Origin: an uncultured Lachnospiraceae bacterium
GTDB taxonomy: Bacteria > Bacillota > Clostridia > Lachnospirales > Lachnospiraceae
Assembly: GCA_947648875.1 (NCBI GenBank)
Contig: CANSPM010000010.1
Coordinates: 24,007-88,006, forward strand
DNA length: 64,000 bases
Direction of reading: 5' to 3'
Of the stretch, positions 1 through 8,752 are shown in pieces. The notes below the pieces were generated by a model. It was not told the origin of the DNA and ran no database searches. It saw nothing but the letters and a program-made list of their open reading frames with translations. The number at the start of each line of letters is the position of its first letter. Position 1 is the first letter of the stretch. A program made the position numbers and the translations under genes.

Positions 1-1
1 G

Positions 2-835
2 GACATTACCCAGGCCATTACAGAGATCAATGCGGGCATGAACCGGCAGTCTCTCCATGCGCAGGAATGTATGGAGAAGACAGGACTTTTATCCGATGAT
101 ATGCAGGAAGTCAGCCAGGTGGTGGAGAAAGTGGAGATGCTGGTTCAGGAGACCGATGCCATGATCCACAAGGGAATGGAAATCATTGAAGTGCTGGGGC
201 AACGTGCGCAGGAGACCACCGACATCACCAATCAGGTGGGCGCCAGCATCGAGCAGCTCAGTCAGGAGACGGAGAATATCAGCGTGTTTGCGGAGACCAT
301 TACCGGCATCAGCAAACAGACCAATCTGTTGTCGCTCAATGCTTCTATAGAGGCGGCAAGAGCCGGAGACGCAGGCAAGGGCTTTGCTGTGGTGGCGGAA
401 GAGATCAGAAAGCTGGCGGACGATTCTGCCAAGGCGGCGGGGGAAATCAGCCACAATGTACAGCATATTAGTACCCGCACCCTGGACAGCGTGCAGAATG
501 CCAGGCAGGCGGAAGAGATGGTGGCCTTGCAGGGAGATGCCGTGCAGGAAGTAGTACAGGTATTTGCGGGCATGCGCGACCGAATGCGGGAACTGGTGAA
601 CGGTCTAAAGGAGATTGTGGCCAGCACGGAGCAGGCGGACAAGGAGAGAGCGGAGACGCTGGACGCGGTGCAGAATATCTCCCAGATTATTGCGGAGACT
701 GCGGAAAATGCGGAGATCGTCAACCAGACCTCAGAGAAGCTGATGGAGAATGTGGAGAATCTGAGCCGGACGGCGGATGCCCTGGGCGACAATATGACTG
801 AATTGAAGACGGAAATCGCAATATTTAAGACCTGA
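2..835 (+). CDS. Methyl-accepting chemotaxis protein, C-terminal part (5' end outside window)
   Basis: The open frame runs in from the window edge, so the ligand-binding, membrane and HAMP parts lie upstream. The 277 visible residues are almost all helical coiled coil, the cytoplasmic signalling domain of a chemoreceptor. The hairpin tip that contacts CheA and CheW is clear at about residues 97-142: [13 protein letters not shown] followed by [17 protein letters not shown] and [13 protein letters not shown], very close to the family consensus. Glu/Gln/Ala-rich heptads on both sides are candidate methylation sites. No CheR-docking pentapeptide is seen at the C-terminus. The family works in polar receptor arrays with CheA/CheW, so the organism is probably chemotactic, which agrees with the sigma-D promoter near 40303. 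Confidence 0.95.
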   Translation, partial: DITQAITEINAGMNRQSLHAQECMEKTGLLSDDMQEVSQVVEKVEMLVQETDAMIHKGMEIIEVLGQRAQETTDITNQVGASIEQLSQETENISVFAETITGISKQTNLLSLNASIEAARAGDAGKGFAVVAEEIRKLADDSAKAAGEISHNVQHISTRTLDSVQNARQAEEMVALQGDAVQEVVQVFAGMRDRMRELVNGLKEIVASTEQADKERAETLDAVQNISQIIAETAENAEIVNQTSEKLMENVENLSRTADALGDNMTELKTEIAIFKT

Positions 836-1135
836 TAGGATGGAGTCTCTGTATAGTGCAGATTCCTGGGTTCGCGTCTGTAGGCATGTATTTTCGGCTG
901 GCAGTGTCGCATTCTTTTGTACCTCCCCAAAGGGCTGATTCGGAGCTTTATGCAAGTAAGGCGATGGTCAGCCCTGCTTTTAGTATGACATGGGACAGGC
1001 GGCGCTCCTCTCCGGTTTCAAAAGTATTATGCTCTAAAGCAAGTGCTTTTGGTTTTGCATATGAACTGGTTGGGATACATATATTTTTAAGGAAACGGAT
1101 AATATAGGCAGACAGCATGGCAGAAACAGGGTTAT
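836..1135. other. Intergenic region, no gene recognised
   Basis: These 300 bases lie between the chemoreceptor and the polysaccharide deacetylase. The open frame at 856-1107 has no ribosome binding site and no recognisable protein character. No clear hairpin with a T-run was seen. The last ~60 bases are AT-rich and may carry the deacetylase promoter, but no box could be assigned. Confidence 0.5.
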
Positions 1136-1885
1136 ATGGCGCGAATAAATACCTCTGTCTGCACGGGGACTGATATGGGAAGGATCAGGAAGGCGTTGGC
1201 TATAGGGGATTTGTTTCTGTGCCTGGCGCTGGCAGTTGTATATGGCATATGGCAAAACGGGAATTGGGGAAGGCAGCAGGTGACGGCAGTGAGCGGGGCG
1301 GAGGATAAAGAGGAAGAACAGCCGGTGGAGATCCGAAGGATTGCCCTTACCTTTGATGACGGCCCCCACCCCTGCTATACGGAGGAACTGCTGGACGGTC
1401 TGAAAGAACGGGGAGTCTGCGTCACTTTTTTTGTCACCGGGGAACATGCGGAGATTCATCCGGACATCATAAAGCGTATGCAGGAGGAGGGGCATTTGAT
1501 CGGCAATCATACTTACAGCCATATCCAGCTGCGAAAAGGCAACAAGGAGATTTTCAGGGAAGAACTGATAAAGACTAACGAGATTCTAAAAGAGATCACC
1601 GGGCAGGAGGTGGTGTATGTACGCCCGCCCTACGGCTCCTGGGATAAGAGCTTTGAGCAGGAACTGAATATGTTTCCGGTGCTGTGGACCATAGATCCCC
1701 TGGATTGGTGCTCCAGGGATTCGGACTGCATTATGCGAAAGATTGTGAGTAAAGTGGAGGAGAACGACATTATTCTGATGCATGATTACTATGAGACTTC
1801 AGTAGACGCGGCGCTGAAAGCGGTGGATGAACTGCTGGAGGAAGGATATACCTTCGTGACAGTGGAGGAGATACTGTTTGATTGA
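1136..1885 (+). CDS. Polysaccharide deacetylase (NodB domain), membrane-anchored
   Basis: A 249-residue carbohydrate esterase family 4 protein that probably removes N-acetyl groups from peptidoglycan or another surface glycan. A hydrophobic helix at about residues 20-38 looks like a signal anchor, which puts the enzyme outside the membrane. The NodB motifs are intact: TFDDGPHP at 72-79 (Asp74 base, Asp75 metal ligand), NHTYSH at 124-129 (His125 and His129 metal ligands), RPPYGSWD at 163-170, DPLDW at 187-191 and ILMHD at 213-217 (His216). An alternative start at 1175 would leave the anchor intact; neither start has a strong ribosome binding site. It seems to be a single-gene unit. Confidence 0.9.
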   Translation: MARINTSVCTGTDMGRIRKALAIGDLFLCLALAVVYGIWQNGNWGRQQVTAVSGAEDKEEEQPVEIRRIALTFDDGPHPCYTEELLDGLKERGVCVTFFVTGEHAEIHPDIIKRMQEEGHLIGNHTYSHIQLRKGNKEIFREELIKTNEILKEITGQEVVYVRPPYGSWDKSFEQELNMFPVLWTIDPLDWCSRDSDCIMRKIVSKVEENDIILMHDYYETSVDAALKAVDELLEEGYTFVTVEEILFD

Positions 1886-2020
1886 TTAGTCATTTGTTTT
1901 GACATGTATACAAAAGCCAGTTGGATGGTGTTGTCCTTTCAGACCAGACAGGACTCCCTGCTTACAAGGAGCTGAAAAAAACATGCGCTTTTGTATTTGC
2001 ATTTCTTTAAATTTTTTTAA

Positions 2021-2939
2021 AGAAATAAATATATTAGATGTTTCCGCAATGCCAGTGATAAAATTACTCAGGCGCACTATCATACCCTGTATTTGGACTG
2101 TATTAGCGGTCCTATTATAGAAGATAAAAAGGGCGATTTTGACGAAGGAATTGTATTTCCGCCTAAAAAGGATATTTTTATACCCTAGGCATTTCAGGTT
2201 CTTACTTATCAAAAAAACATGCGATTGGAACAGAATGACACATGGAAAGGGGCATTTTCAGGGGAGAGAATTGGCGTGTATATTTGAGACATATTGTGTC
2301 ATCCCCAATACGGGCATCTCCCCCTATGATTTAAGAAGGGCCTCTCTGGATAGACCACGGGTACTGATTTTTGACGGATATGATGAATTAATACAAGCCA
2401 GTGGAAAGACCTATTCTAACTATATTAATAGAATTGCGGAATTTCAGGCAGAGCAGAGAGCGATCTATTATATCTGCGTTCGCTGTATTATAACAAGCAG
2501 GATGGCATTGATTGATAAAGCATCCATTCCCTGTAACTGTCATGTTCTCCGGCTATGCGAGTTTGACAATACTCGCATCAGGATATGGTGCGAAATTTGG
2601 AATGCGGCCAATGAGTCGTGTTTTCACGATCACAATATAAGAAGCCTCGAAATTGCCCCATCCGGCAGAATCAATGAACTGGCGGGACAGCCGCTGCTGT
2701 TGCTTATGCTGGCCCTGTATGATTTAAACGAAAACAGCCTACAAAACCAGGAGGATATAAGCCGTGCGGAACTATATTATAGATTGATAAACGATTTTGT
2801 TAAAAGGGAGAGAGGAAAAGATTCCAATTATCACCATCTGGTCCCGGAGAAACAGGAAAAAGAAATTCGAGCAGGATTTCGAAATTTTGATGCCATGCAG
2901 CCCGATGTGCTTAAGTTTAATAATCGAATGTTGCTATAA
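2021..2939 (+). pseudogene. Broken NACHT-type NTPase (antiviral/STAND-like) remnant
   Basis: Two frames together resemble a bacterial NACHT NTPase. Frame 1 (2021-2287) reads AHYHTLYLDC then FPPKKDIFIP, a TAG at 2186-2188 where relatives tend to have Gln, AFQVLTY and NDTWKGAF, and ends at a TGA at 2285-2287. The second frame (open from 2139) carries a Walker B region, RPRVLIFDGYDEL, then QASGKTYSNY, the sensor-like CIITSRM and the helical AGQPLLLLMLALYD. The Walker A (P-loop) that should lie between the two parts is absent, so about a hundred codons seem deleted. With a nonsense codon, a frame change and no P-loop, the gene cannot be functional. Intact relatives are nucleotide-dependent sensors, many of them anti-phage. 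The assignment rests on motif recognition, not a search. Confidence 0.7.
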
Positions 2940-3009
2940 CTTTAATTGCTTTTGGGACGCCGAATGAAGCAATATATGGTGTGCGTCTTTTTTCAAATAG
3001 TATACCGGA

Positions 3010-3263
3010 GTGGAGGAAATAGCCAGGAAATTGTTGCCCTATTATGAAAAAAACTGGGTTATCTGATTAGCCTGTTGTGTGACAATATTAATGTATCGAA
3101 ACATATTTGGAATGACATATCTGCGGATATGCGGGGAACTGTCAAACGATTTGGCGATCAGCTGTCCGTCAAAGTTTTGAAAAAGATTAAACGATTTGGA
3201 GAGCTGATACATAGCAGGGGGATTGGCGTGGAGGTTGAAAAGGTGCTTTCCCGTAACTTATAG
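3010..3263 (+). pseudogene. Short decayed coding fragments downstream of the NACHT remnant
   Basis: A short open piece at 3010-3066 reads like real protein (KLLPYYEKNWVI) and ends in TGA. It is followed by a 62-codon open stretch from 3075 (DQLSVKVLKKIKRFGELI). Neither has a ribosome binding site or a recognised domain. Their position and base composition suggest they belong to the same decayed locus as the NACHT remnant, but this is inference. Confidence 0.35.
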
Positions 3264-3483
3264 ACGGAGCCATTCAAAACAGGGGCCGTTGTAAAGCTGC
3301 TTTTTGTGCTATACGCAGTACCGGATTCCATAGTTGATGGCTTTGAAATCTCTAATGTCGTTTACTGTAAAACAGTCTTTATCGCAAAAAGGATATGTGA
3401 TACAATGGAAGCAAAGTAAGGAGTGCTGAGAAGATAGGGCGCGGTCAGTTACGGCATTTTCTGGGGGATAAGCCTGTTGCCTG

Positions 3484-3721
3484 TTGTTTCTCTGGGCTAC
3501 ATCGCAAGGGTGTTTTTTCATTTGAAGATATATCAGGAGATCGGAAGCCGCACATGGTGTGCGGACGTCCGGAATCCTATTTTTTTGTTCCGAAAAACGA
3601 AGATTTTTTAGGCCAAAGCGTCAGCAAAGAGATGATCCGGGACGCGGCAGACAAGAGAGCGGTTTTTCTGGAGAGGCTGAAACGGGAAAGGCGGTGGGCC
3701 TATATCCGTTGGCAGGTGTAG
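3484..3721 (+). pseudogene. Unrecognised coding fragment, probably a gene remnant
   Basis: This frame stays open for about 80 codons with plausible protein composition: GVFSFEDISGDRKPH, VPKNEDFLGQSVSKEM, RDAADKRAVFLERLKRE, ending WAYIRWQV and TAG at 3719-3721. An ATG at 3553 follows AGGAGA with rather long spacing, so a small protein of about 55 residues is possible. No family was recognised. It closes the AT-rich decayed tract that starts near 1886. Confidence 0.3.
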
Positions 3722-3801
3722 ATGTTTATGATGTGGTATCGGTGAAAAAGATCGGTGCAATGTCATGCATCAGAGGCTGCGGTGGCAGGAGGGAGATCAA
3801 T

Positions 3802-4938
3802 ATGGTAAAAACATTGTTTATGGTTATTATGGCCTTTTTTCTTACAGTATCTTCGGCACCTGTCGGGGATGTGCAGGGAGAAGGGCGGACGTTTGGAGAA
3901 CCGGGCAAGGCGCTGCAAGTCCGGGGCAGGGAAGAGGATGAACTTACAGTGCATTTTCTCGATGTGGGACAGGGGGATTGTACCCTGATCATCTGCGGCG
4001 ACGCGGCCATGCTGATCGACGCGGGGGATGAAAGCCAGGGAACCAGGGTACAGAAATATCTAAAGGAGCAGGGAGTCCGTTCTCTTGATTATGTGGTCTG
4101 CACGCATTTTGACGCCGATCATATCGGAGGGATGGATGTTATCCTGTATAAGTTTGACTGCGGCAACATTTTTATGACGGACGGGGAGGCGGATACCCAT
4201 GCGTACAGGGATTTGGCCGACGTCATGGAGAACAGGGCCTATGAGAGGACATTGCCTGTGGCGGGAGAGCAATACGCGCTGGGAGACGCCATATTTACCA
4301 TTGTGGGACCGGTACAGTCCCATGACGATGAAAACAATAATTCCATTGCGCTGCTTTTGTCCCACGGAGAAAACACATTTCTTTTTACGGGAGATGCCGG
4401 GGAAGAGGAGGAGCAGGATCTGGCGGAGGGCGATCTCTCCATTCTGGCGGATGTCTATAAAGTGGGGCATCACGGCAGCAAAACCTCGACGGCCCAGGAT
4501 ATACTGGAGAATATTTCTCCTGCGTATGCGGTTATAAGCTGCGGCGAGGATAACGCATATGGTCATCCCCATGCGGAAACCCTGAATAAGTTGCGGGAAA
4601 TGGATGTTCAGGTGTTCAGGACGGATGAACAGGGGACTATTCTGGCTGTGAGTGACGGAAAAGAGATCACCTGGAACTGTAGCCCCTCCCACACATGGAA
4701 GGCCGGGGAACCCGGGGAAATCCAGATGCCAGGGCAAACCGGAAATGGGGAAAAGGCTGTGATGTGTCCAAAAGAGGGGGCAATCACCTATGTATGCAAC
4801 AGGAATACGGGAAAATTTCACTATCCGGACTGTGCCAGCGTAAGCAAAATGAGCGAAAAAAACAAGTTGGAAGTGACCGTGACAAGGGAGGAAGTGACAG
4901 ACATGGGATATGTCCCGTGTAAAAACTGCAATCCGTGA
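3802..4938 (+). CDS. Secreted ComEC/Rec2-like MBL-fold hydrolase with C-terminal Ada-type metal-binding domain
   Basis: A 378-residue exported protein. The start at 3802 is preceded by AGGAGGGA six bases upstream and gives a signal peptide (MVKTLFMVIMAFFLTVSSA). The frame is open further upstream, but that part has no signal sequence. The metallo-beta-lactamase domain spans about 48-290: HFLDVGQGDC at 51-60, THFDADHIGG at 101-110 (metal-binding His/Asp cluster), NNNSIALLL, TGDAGEEEE and VGHHGSKTSTA, the pattern of the ComEC C-terminal hydrolase. There is no ComEC membrane channel. The last ~50 residues (VCNRNTGKFHYPDCAS to YVPCKNCNP) match the cysteine-containing Ada-type metal-binding module. 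The pair suggests a secreted or surface nuclease/phosphodiesterase; the substrate is unknown. Confidence 0.88.
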   Translation: MVKTLFMVIMAFFLTVSSAPVGDVQGEGRTFGEPGKALQVRGREEDELTVHFLDVGQGDCTLIICGDAAMLIDAGDESQGTRVQKYLKEQGVRSLDYVVCTHFDADHIGGMDVILYKFDCGNIFMTDGEADTHAYRDLADVMENRAYERTLPVAGEQYALGDAIFTIVGPVQSHDDENNNSIALLLSHGENTFLFTGDAGEEEEQDLAEGDLSILADVYKVGHHGSKTSTAQDILENISPAYAVISCGEDNAYGHPHAETLNKLREMDVQVFRTDEQGTILAVSDGKEITWNCSPSHTWKAGEPGEIQMPGQTGNGEKAVMCPKEGAITYVCNRNTGKFHYPDCASVSKMSEKNKLEVTVTREEVTDMGYVPCKNCNP

Positions 4939-4962
4939 CAGATAACCGATTTAAAAAGAATC

Positions 4963-4991
4963 TTTAAAAAAGAAAAGACATGTGCTATAAT
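4963..4991 (+). promoter_or_regulatory. Candidate sigma-A promoter for the SGNH esterase operon
   Basis: TTTAAA at 4963-4968 and TATAAT at 4986-4991 are separated by 17 bases. They lie about 85 bases ahead of the esterase start, in an AT-rich stretch following the MBL-protein stop codon. Confidence 0.55.
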
Positions 4992-5076
4992 ATATTTTAT
5001 CGGAAGTATGTATTTCGCTTCCAAATAGAGGGCGCATCCTTTGCGCCGCGTTCAATTACGGGAAGATGTATAAGGA

Positions 5077-6156
5077 ATGGACTACATGAATTGTATTGTG
5101 GCAGACCGGGAACATGTAAAGCAGATGGGCAGATGTCATCAGATCGGGGATACGCTGTGGCTGGCCATGTCGGGCAGCGGGGTTGGAATGCGGTTTATCG
5201 GCAGATATCTGGAAATTTCCATAAGAGGCGGCTATGTGGCAGAGCGAGGAGAGCCGGACGGCAATTATGCCAGAGTGGCTGTGTATGTCAATGGCACGCG
5301 GATTCGGGATGAAATGATAGACTGTCCCCGAAAGCAGCTGACAGTAATAGACCAGACATGCCCCGGCGAATTTGAAATACAGATTATCAAACTTTCGGAG
5401 AGTGCAATGTCTGTGATCGGCATAGAGCCGATGACCATCGGAGACGGGGACGTGCTGCTTCCGCTGTCACCCAAGGCGCATCTGGTGGAATTTATCGGGG
5501 ATTCCATCACCTGCGGTTACGGTGTGGACGATGAGGACAGCAGCCATGAATTTTCTACGGCCACGGAGGACGTTACCCGGGCGTATGCTCTCCACACGGC
5601 CCGTTTGCTGGATGTGGATTACACGTTATTTTCGGCAAGCGGATTCGGCATTATCTCAGGCTATACGGATGACCCGCGACGGCGTCTGGCGGAGCAGCTG
5701 ATTCCGGACTATTATCACAGTGTGGGCTTTAGCCGGGACCGGTTCCCCGGGGGCATTGATCCCACGAAGACGCAGTGGGATTTCGGGAAGCTGAGGCCAG
5801 ACGCAGTGGTAATCAATCTGGGGACCAATGACGACAGCTTTTGCCAGGACACTCTGGAGAAACAGCAGGAGTATATGGCGGCCTATGAGCGCTTTCTGTG
5901 TGATGTGAGACAGCGGAATCCCCAGGCGGAGCTATTTTGTGTGCTGGGGATCATGGGACAGAGGCTTTGCCCCTGGATGGAGCGGGCCTGTGAGAACTAT
6001 ATAGAGCATACCGGAGACCGGCGGGTGCATACGCTGCGTCTTCCGGAGCAGGATGGCAGTATTGGCTATGCGGCGAATTATCATCCGCTGGAGAGATTCC
6101 ATCTGGCGGCGGCAGAGGCGCTTGCGCCTTATATAAAAAAGACCATGAACTGGTAA
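5077..6156 (+). CDS. SGNH/GDSL-type esterase, carbohydrate esterase family 2-like
   Basis: A 359-residue protein with a beta-rich N-terminal domain (about 1-130) followed by an SGNH hydrolase domain, the layout of CE2 acetyl-xylan esterases. Block I is EFIGDSITCGYG (nucleophile Ser143), block III is NLGTNDDSF (249-252) and the catalytic His is in YHPLERFH near 336. No signal peptide is visible, so it probably deacetylates imported oligosaccharides in the cytoplasm; this is inferred. ATG codons at 5077 and 5086 are both possible; AAGGA at 5072-5076 fits the second better. The EAL-HDOD gene follows 17 bases later, so the two are probably co-transcribed. Confidence 0.85.
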   Translation: MDYMNCIVADREHVKQMGRCHQIGDTLWLAMSGSGVGMRFIGRYLEISIRGGYVAERGEPDGNYARVAVYVNGTRIRDEMIDCPRKQLTVIDQTCPGEFEIQIIKLSESAMSVIGIEPMTIGDGDVLLPLSPKAHLVEFIGDSITCGYGVDDEDSSHEFSTATEDVTRAYALHTARLLDVDYTLFSASGFGIISGYTDDPRRRLAEQLIPDYYHSVGFSRDRFPGGIDPTKTQWDFGKLRPDAVVINLGTNDDSFCQDTLEKQQEYMAAYERFLCDVRQRNPQAELFCVLGIMGQRLCPWMERACENYIEHTGDRRVHTLRLPEQDGSIGYAANYHPLERFHLAAAEALAPYIKKTMNW

Positions 6157-6173
6157 GTGCGGAGGGAGAAGAC

Positions 6174-7400
6174 ATGCTGGTTACATTAATTCCACTTTTT
6201 GACGAAAATCTGAACATAGGGGCCTATTCCTTGTTTGTACAAAAGGAGAACGCGTTCTTGAATCCCAGTCTTCTGGGGACTGGACGGTTTGACGGAGCCG
6301 CCAGGGTAGAGGGACTGGAAATTATTCAGAGTATGGGGATCGAAAGCCTTTCCTCAGACAGTGATGTGTTTGTGACAGTGAGCAATCTGTCGGTTTTTTC
6401 AGACTTGTCCGGGCAGTGCGACGCGCCTCACGAGCGTCTGGTTTTGCTCATGGATTCCACCGTGAAGCCCGAGCCCATGTACATAAAGCGGTTGAAGGAG
6501 TTGAAGGAACAGGGCTACAAGCTGGCCATGCGTAAACTCCAGGTGGCGGAGTTTGAAACTTATCGGGAGATACTCAAGCTGACAGACTATGTGTTTCTCA
6601 ATCACAAGAAGATTGACATCAGCAAGGCCAAAATTTATTTCAACAAACTGTATCCGCAGATCCGCCTCTGCGCGGTGGGCGTGGATAATCAGGAGGAGTT
6701 TGCCGAGCTCAAGGCTTCGGGGGGATATCAATTGTATGAGGGCGCGTTCTACCGTATTCCGCTCAACAAGGGCGAACATGAGGTGGCACCCTTGAAGGTA
6801 AATTATATAGAACTGCTGAACACTGTAAACGGAGAGAATTTTGAACTGACACAGGCAGCGGATATTATCGGGCGGGATACGGCCTTGACCATCTCCTTGC
6901 TTCGGATGGTAAACAACATGGCCATCAATTCGGAGATTACCTCCATCCGCCATGCCACGGCCATGCTGGGACAAAAGGAATTGAAAAAATGGATCACTAC
7001 GGCGGTGGTGGGAGAACTTTGCGCGGATAAGCCCAATGAGGTCACCCGCCTGTCCCTGTTACGGGCCAGATTCGCGGAGAATCTGGCAGGTTCATTTGGC
7101 ATGGCCATGCAGTCTTCCGAACTGTTCCTGATGGGACTGTTCTCCGTGCTGGATGTGATTCTGGATAAACCAATGGAGGAAGCTCTGGACATGGTGCATG
7201 TGAGCAAACAGATCAGGGATGTGCTGGTGGAGAGGAAGGGACCACTCCTTAAGGTATATGACTTCATTTCCCGGTATGAGATTGCGGACTGGCAAGAGGT
7301 ATCCCGACAGATGATTTTGGAGAATATTGAACTGGATACGCTGTATAACGCTTATATCCAGACAATGGTATGGTATCGGAAACTGACTTTGGGCAGGTAA
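6174..7400 (+). CDS. EAL-HDOD signalling protein with degenerate EAL domain
   Basis: A 408-residue YuxH-type protein. Residues 1-200 align with an EAL phosphodiesterase domain but lack the key catalytic residues: the LDDFG-like region reads LAMRKLQVAE, while LNHKKIDISK and GYQLYEGAFY keep only the fold-like positions. Residues ~205-400 form an HDOD domain (LTQAADIIGRD, SLLRMVNN, SIRHATAMLGQKEL). It is therefore unlikely to hydrolyse cyclic di-GMP and may be a scaffold or sensor; HDOD proteins are often linked to motility or cell-cycle signalling. GGAGGGAGAAG precedes the start. It ends 8 bases before the rarA start. Confidence 0.88.
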   Translation: MLVTLIPLFDENLNIGAYSLFVQKENAFLNPSLLGTGRFDGAARVEGLEIIQSMGIESLSSDSDVFVTVSNLSVFSDLSGQCDAPHERLVLLMDSTVKPEPMYIKRLKELKEQGYKLAMRKLQVAEFETYREILKLTDYVFLNHKKIDISKAKIYFNKLYPQIRLCAVGVDNQEEFAELKASGGYQLYEGAFYRIPLNKGEHEVAPLKVNYIELLNTVNGENFELTQAADIIGRDTALTISLLRMVNNMAINSEITSIRHATAMLGQKELKKWITTAVVGELCADKPNEVTRLSLLRARFAENLAGSFGMAMQSSELFLMGLFSVLDVILDKPMEEALDMVHVSKQIRDVLVERKGPLLKVYDFISRYEIADWQEVSRQMILENIELDTLYNAYIQTMVWYRKLTLGR

Positions 7401-7408
7401 GGTTGGCT

Positions 7409-8752
7409 ATGGACTTATTTGAATATATGAGAAATACCAATATGGAGAAGGAATCGCCTCTGGCGGCGCGGATGCGTCCCAGGACGCTGGACGAGGTAAT
7501 GGGGCAGGAGCATATCATAGGAAAGGATAAGCTGCTGTACCGGGCGATTCAGGCAGATAAGATCAGTTCCGTGATCTTCTACGGACCGCCGGGAACCGGC
7601 AAAACCACTTTGGCCAGAGTGATCGCGGGCAGCACCAGCGCGGAGTTTACCCAGATCAATGCCACGGTGGCAGGGAAGAAGGACATGGAGGAAGTGGTGA
7701 ATAAGGCCAGGGAGTTACAGGGTATGTACGGCAAACGCACGATCCTGTTCATCGACGAGATTCACCGATTTAACAAAGGGCAGCAGGATTATCTGCTGCC
7801 TTTTGTGGAGGACGGCACGGTGATTCTCATCGGTGCCACTACGGAGAACCCCTATTTTGAGGTCAACGGGGCTCTGATATCCAGGTCCGTTATCTTTGAG
7901 TTAAAGCCCATTCCCCCGGAGGCGGTGAAGGAATTGCTTCGCAAGGCAGTGTATGACCGGGACCGGGGAATGGGGGCTTATAATGCCGTCATAGAGGAGG
8001 AGGCGCTGGATTTTCTGGCGCAGCTTTCGGGAGGGGATGCCAGGCACGCGCTGAACGCTGTGGAACTGGGGATTATGACCACGGCCCGTTCCCAGGATGG
8101 ACAGATTCACATTACACGGGAGGTGGCCTCGGAGTGTATCCAGAAGCGCGTGATGCGCTATGACAAAAACGGAGACAACCACTATGACACCGTCTCCGCC
8201 TTTATCAAAAGTATGCGGGGATCAGACCCGGACGCGGCGGTATACTATCTGGCCCGGATGCTGTACGCAGGGGAGAGCGTCACTTTTATTGCCCGCAGGA
8301 TCATGATCTGTGCTTCGGAGGATGTGGGAAACGCGGACCCAATGGCGCTGGTGGTGGCAACAAACGCTTCCCTGGCGGTAGAGCGCATCGGCATGCCGGA
8401 GGCCCAGATCATCCTGGCCCAGGCGGCTTCCTATGTGGCCTGTGCCCCCAAGAGCAATGCCGCCAGTCAAGGGATATTTGCCGCCAACCAGGAGGTGGAA
8501 CGTTCGGGCAATCTGCCCATTCCCACGCATTTGCAGGACGCGCATTACAAGGGAGCGGCGAAGCTGGGGCATGGCACTGGTTACAAATATGCCCATGACT
8601 ATCCGAACAATTATGTAAAGCAGCAGTATCTGCCCTATGAATTGAGCGGCAGGGAGTTTTATCGGCCTGGCGGAAACGGATACGAACAGAAGATCAGGGA
8701 GCATATGCGGCGGATAAAACAGGAAGCGGAGGAGGTAATTACAGGAATTTAG
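7409..8752 (+). CDS. rarA: Replication-associated recombination protein A (MgsA/RarA AAA ATPase)
   Basis: A 447-residue AAA+ ATPase related to clamp loaders that acts at stalled replication forks. Walker A GPPGTGKTT is at about 59-67, Walker B ILFIDEIHRF at 112-121, and the sensor 1 region IGATTENPYFE is followed by the arginine-finger-containing LISRSV. The C-terminal tetramerisation region with KGAAKLGHGTGYKYAHDYP is typical of RarA. The frame is open from 7370, but the start at 7409 follows GGCAGGTAAGG and avoids overlap with the upstream gene. A downstream ATG at 7442 (MEKESPLAARMRP) also fits the family. The 3' end overlaps the convergent radical SAM gene by 14 bases. Confidence 0.95.
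   Translation: MDLFEYMRNTNMEKESPLAARMRPRTLDEVMGQEHIIGKDKLLYRAIQADKISSVIFYGPPGTGKTTLARVIAGSTSAEFTQINATVAGKKDMEEVVNKARELQGMYGKRTILFIDEIHRFNKGQQDYLLPFVEDGTVILIGATTENPYFEVNGALISRSVIFELKPIPPEAVKELLRKAVYDRDRGMGAYNAVIEEEALDFLAQLSGGDARHALNAVELGIMTTARSQDGQIHITREVASECIQKRVMRYDKNGDNHYDTVSAFIKSMRGSDPDAAVYYLARMLYAGESVTFIARRIMICASEDVGNADPMALVVATNASLAVERIGMPEAQIILAQAASYVACAPKSNAASQGIFAANQEVERSGNLPIPTHLQDAHYKGAAKLGHGTGYKYAHDYPNNYVKQQYLPYELSGREFYRPGGNGYEQKIREHMRRIKQEAEEVITGI

Noticed and set aside
856..1107. 83-codon open frame between the chemoreceptor and deacetylase genes
   Set aside because: No ribosome binding site, no recognisable protein features.
3309..3521. 70-codon minus-strand frame in the decayed tract
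   Set aside because: No ribosome binding site or family resemblance; the opposite strand has a more protein-like frame.
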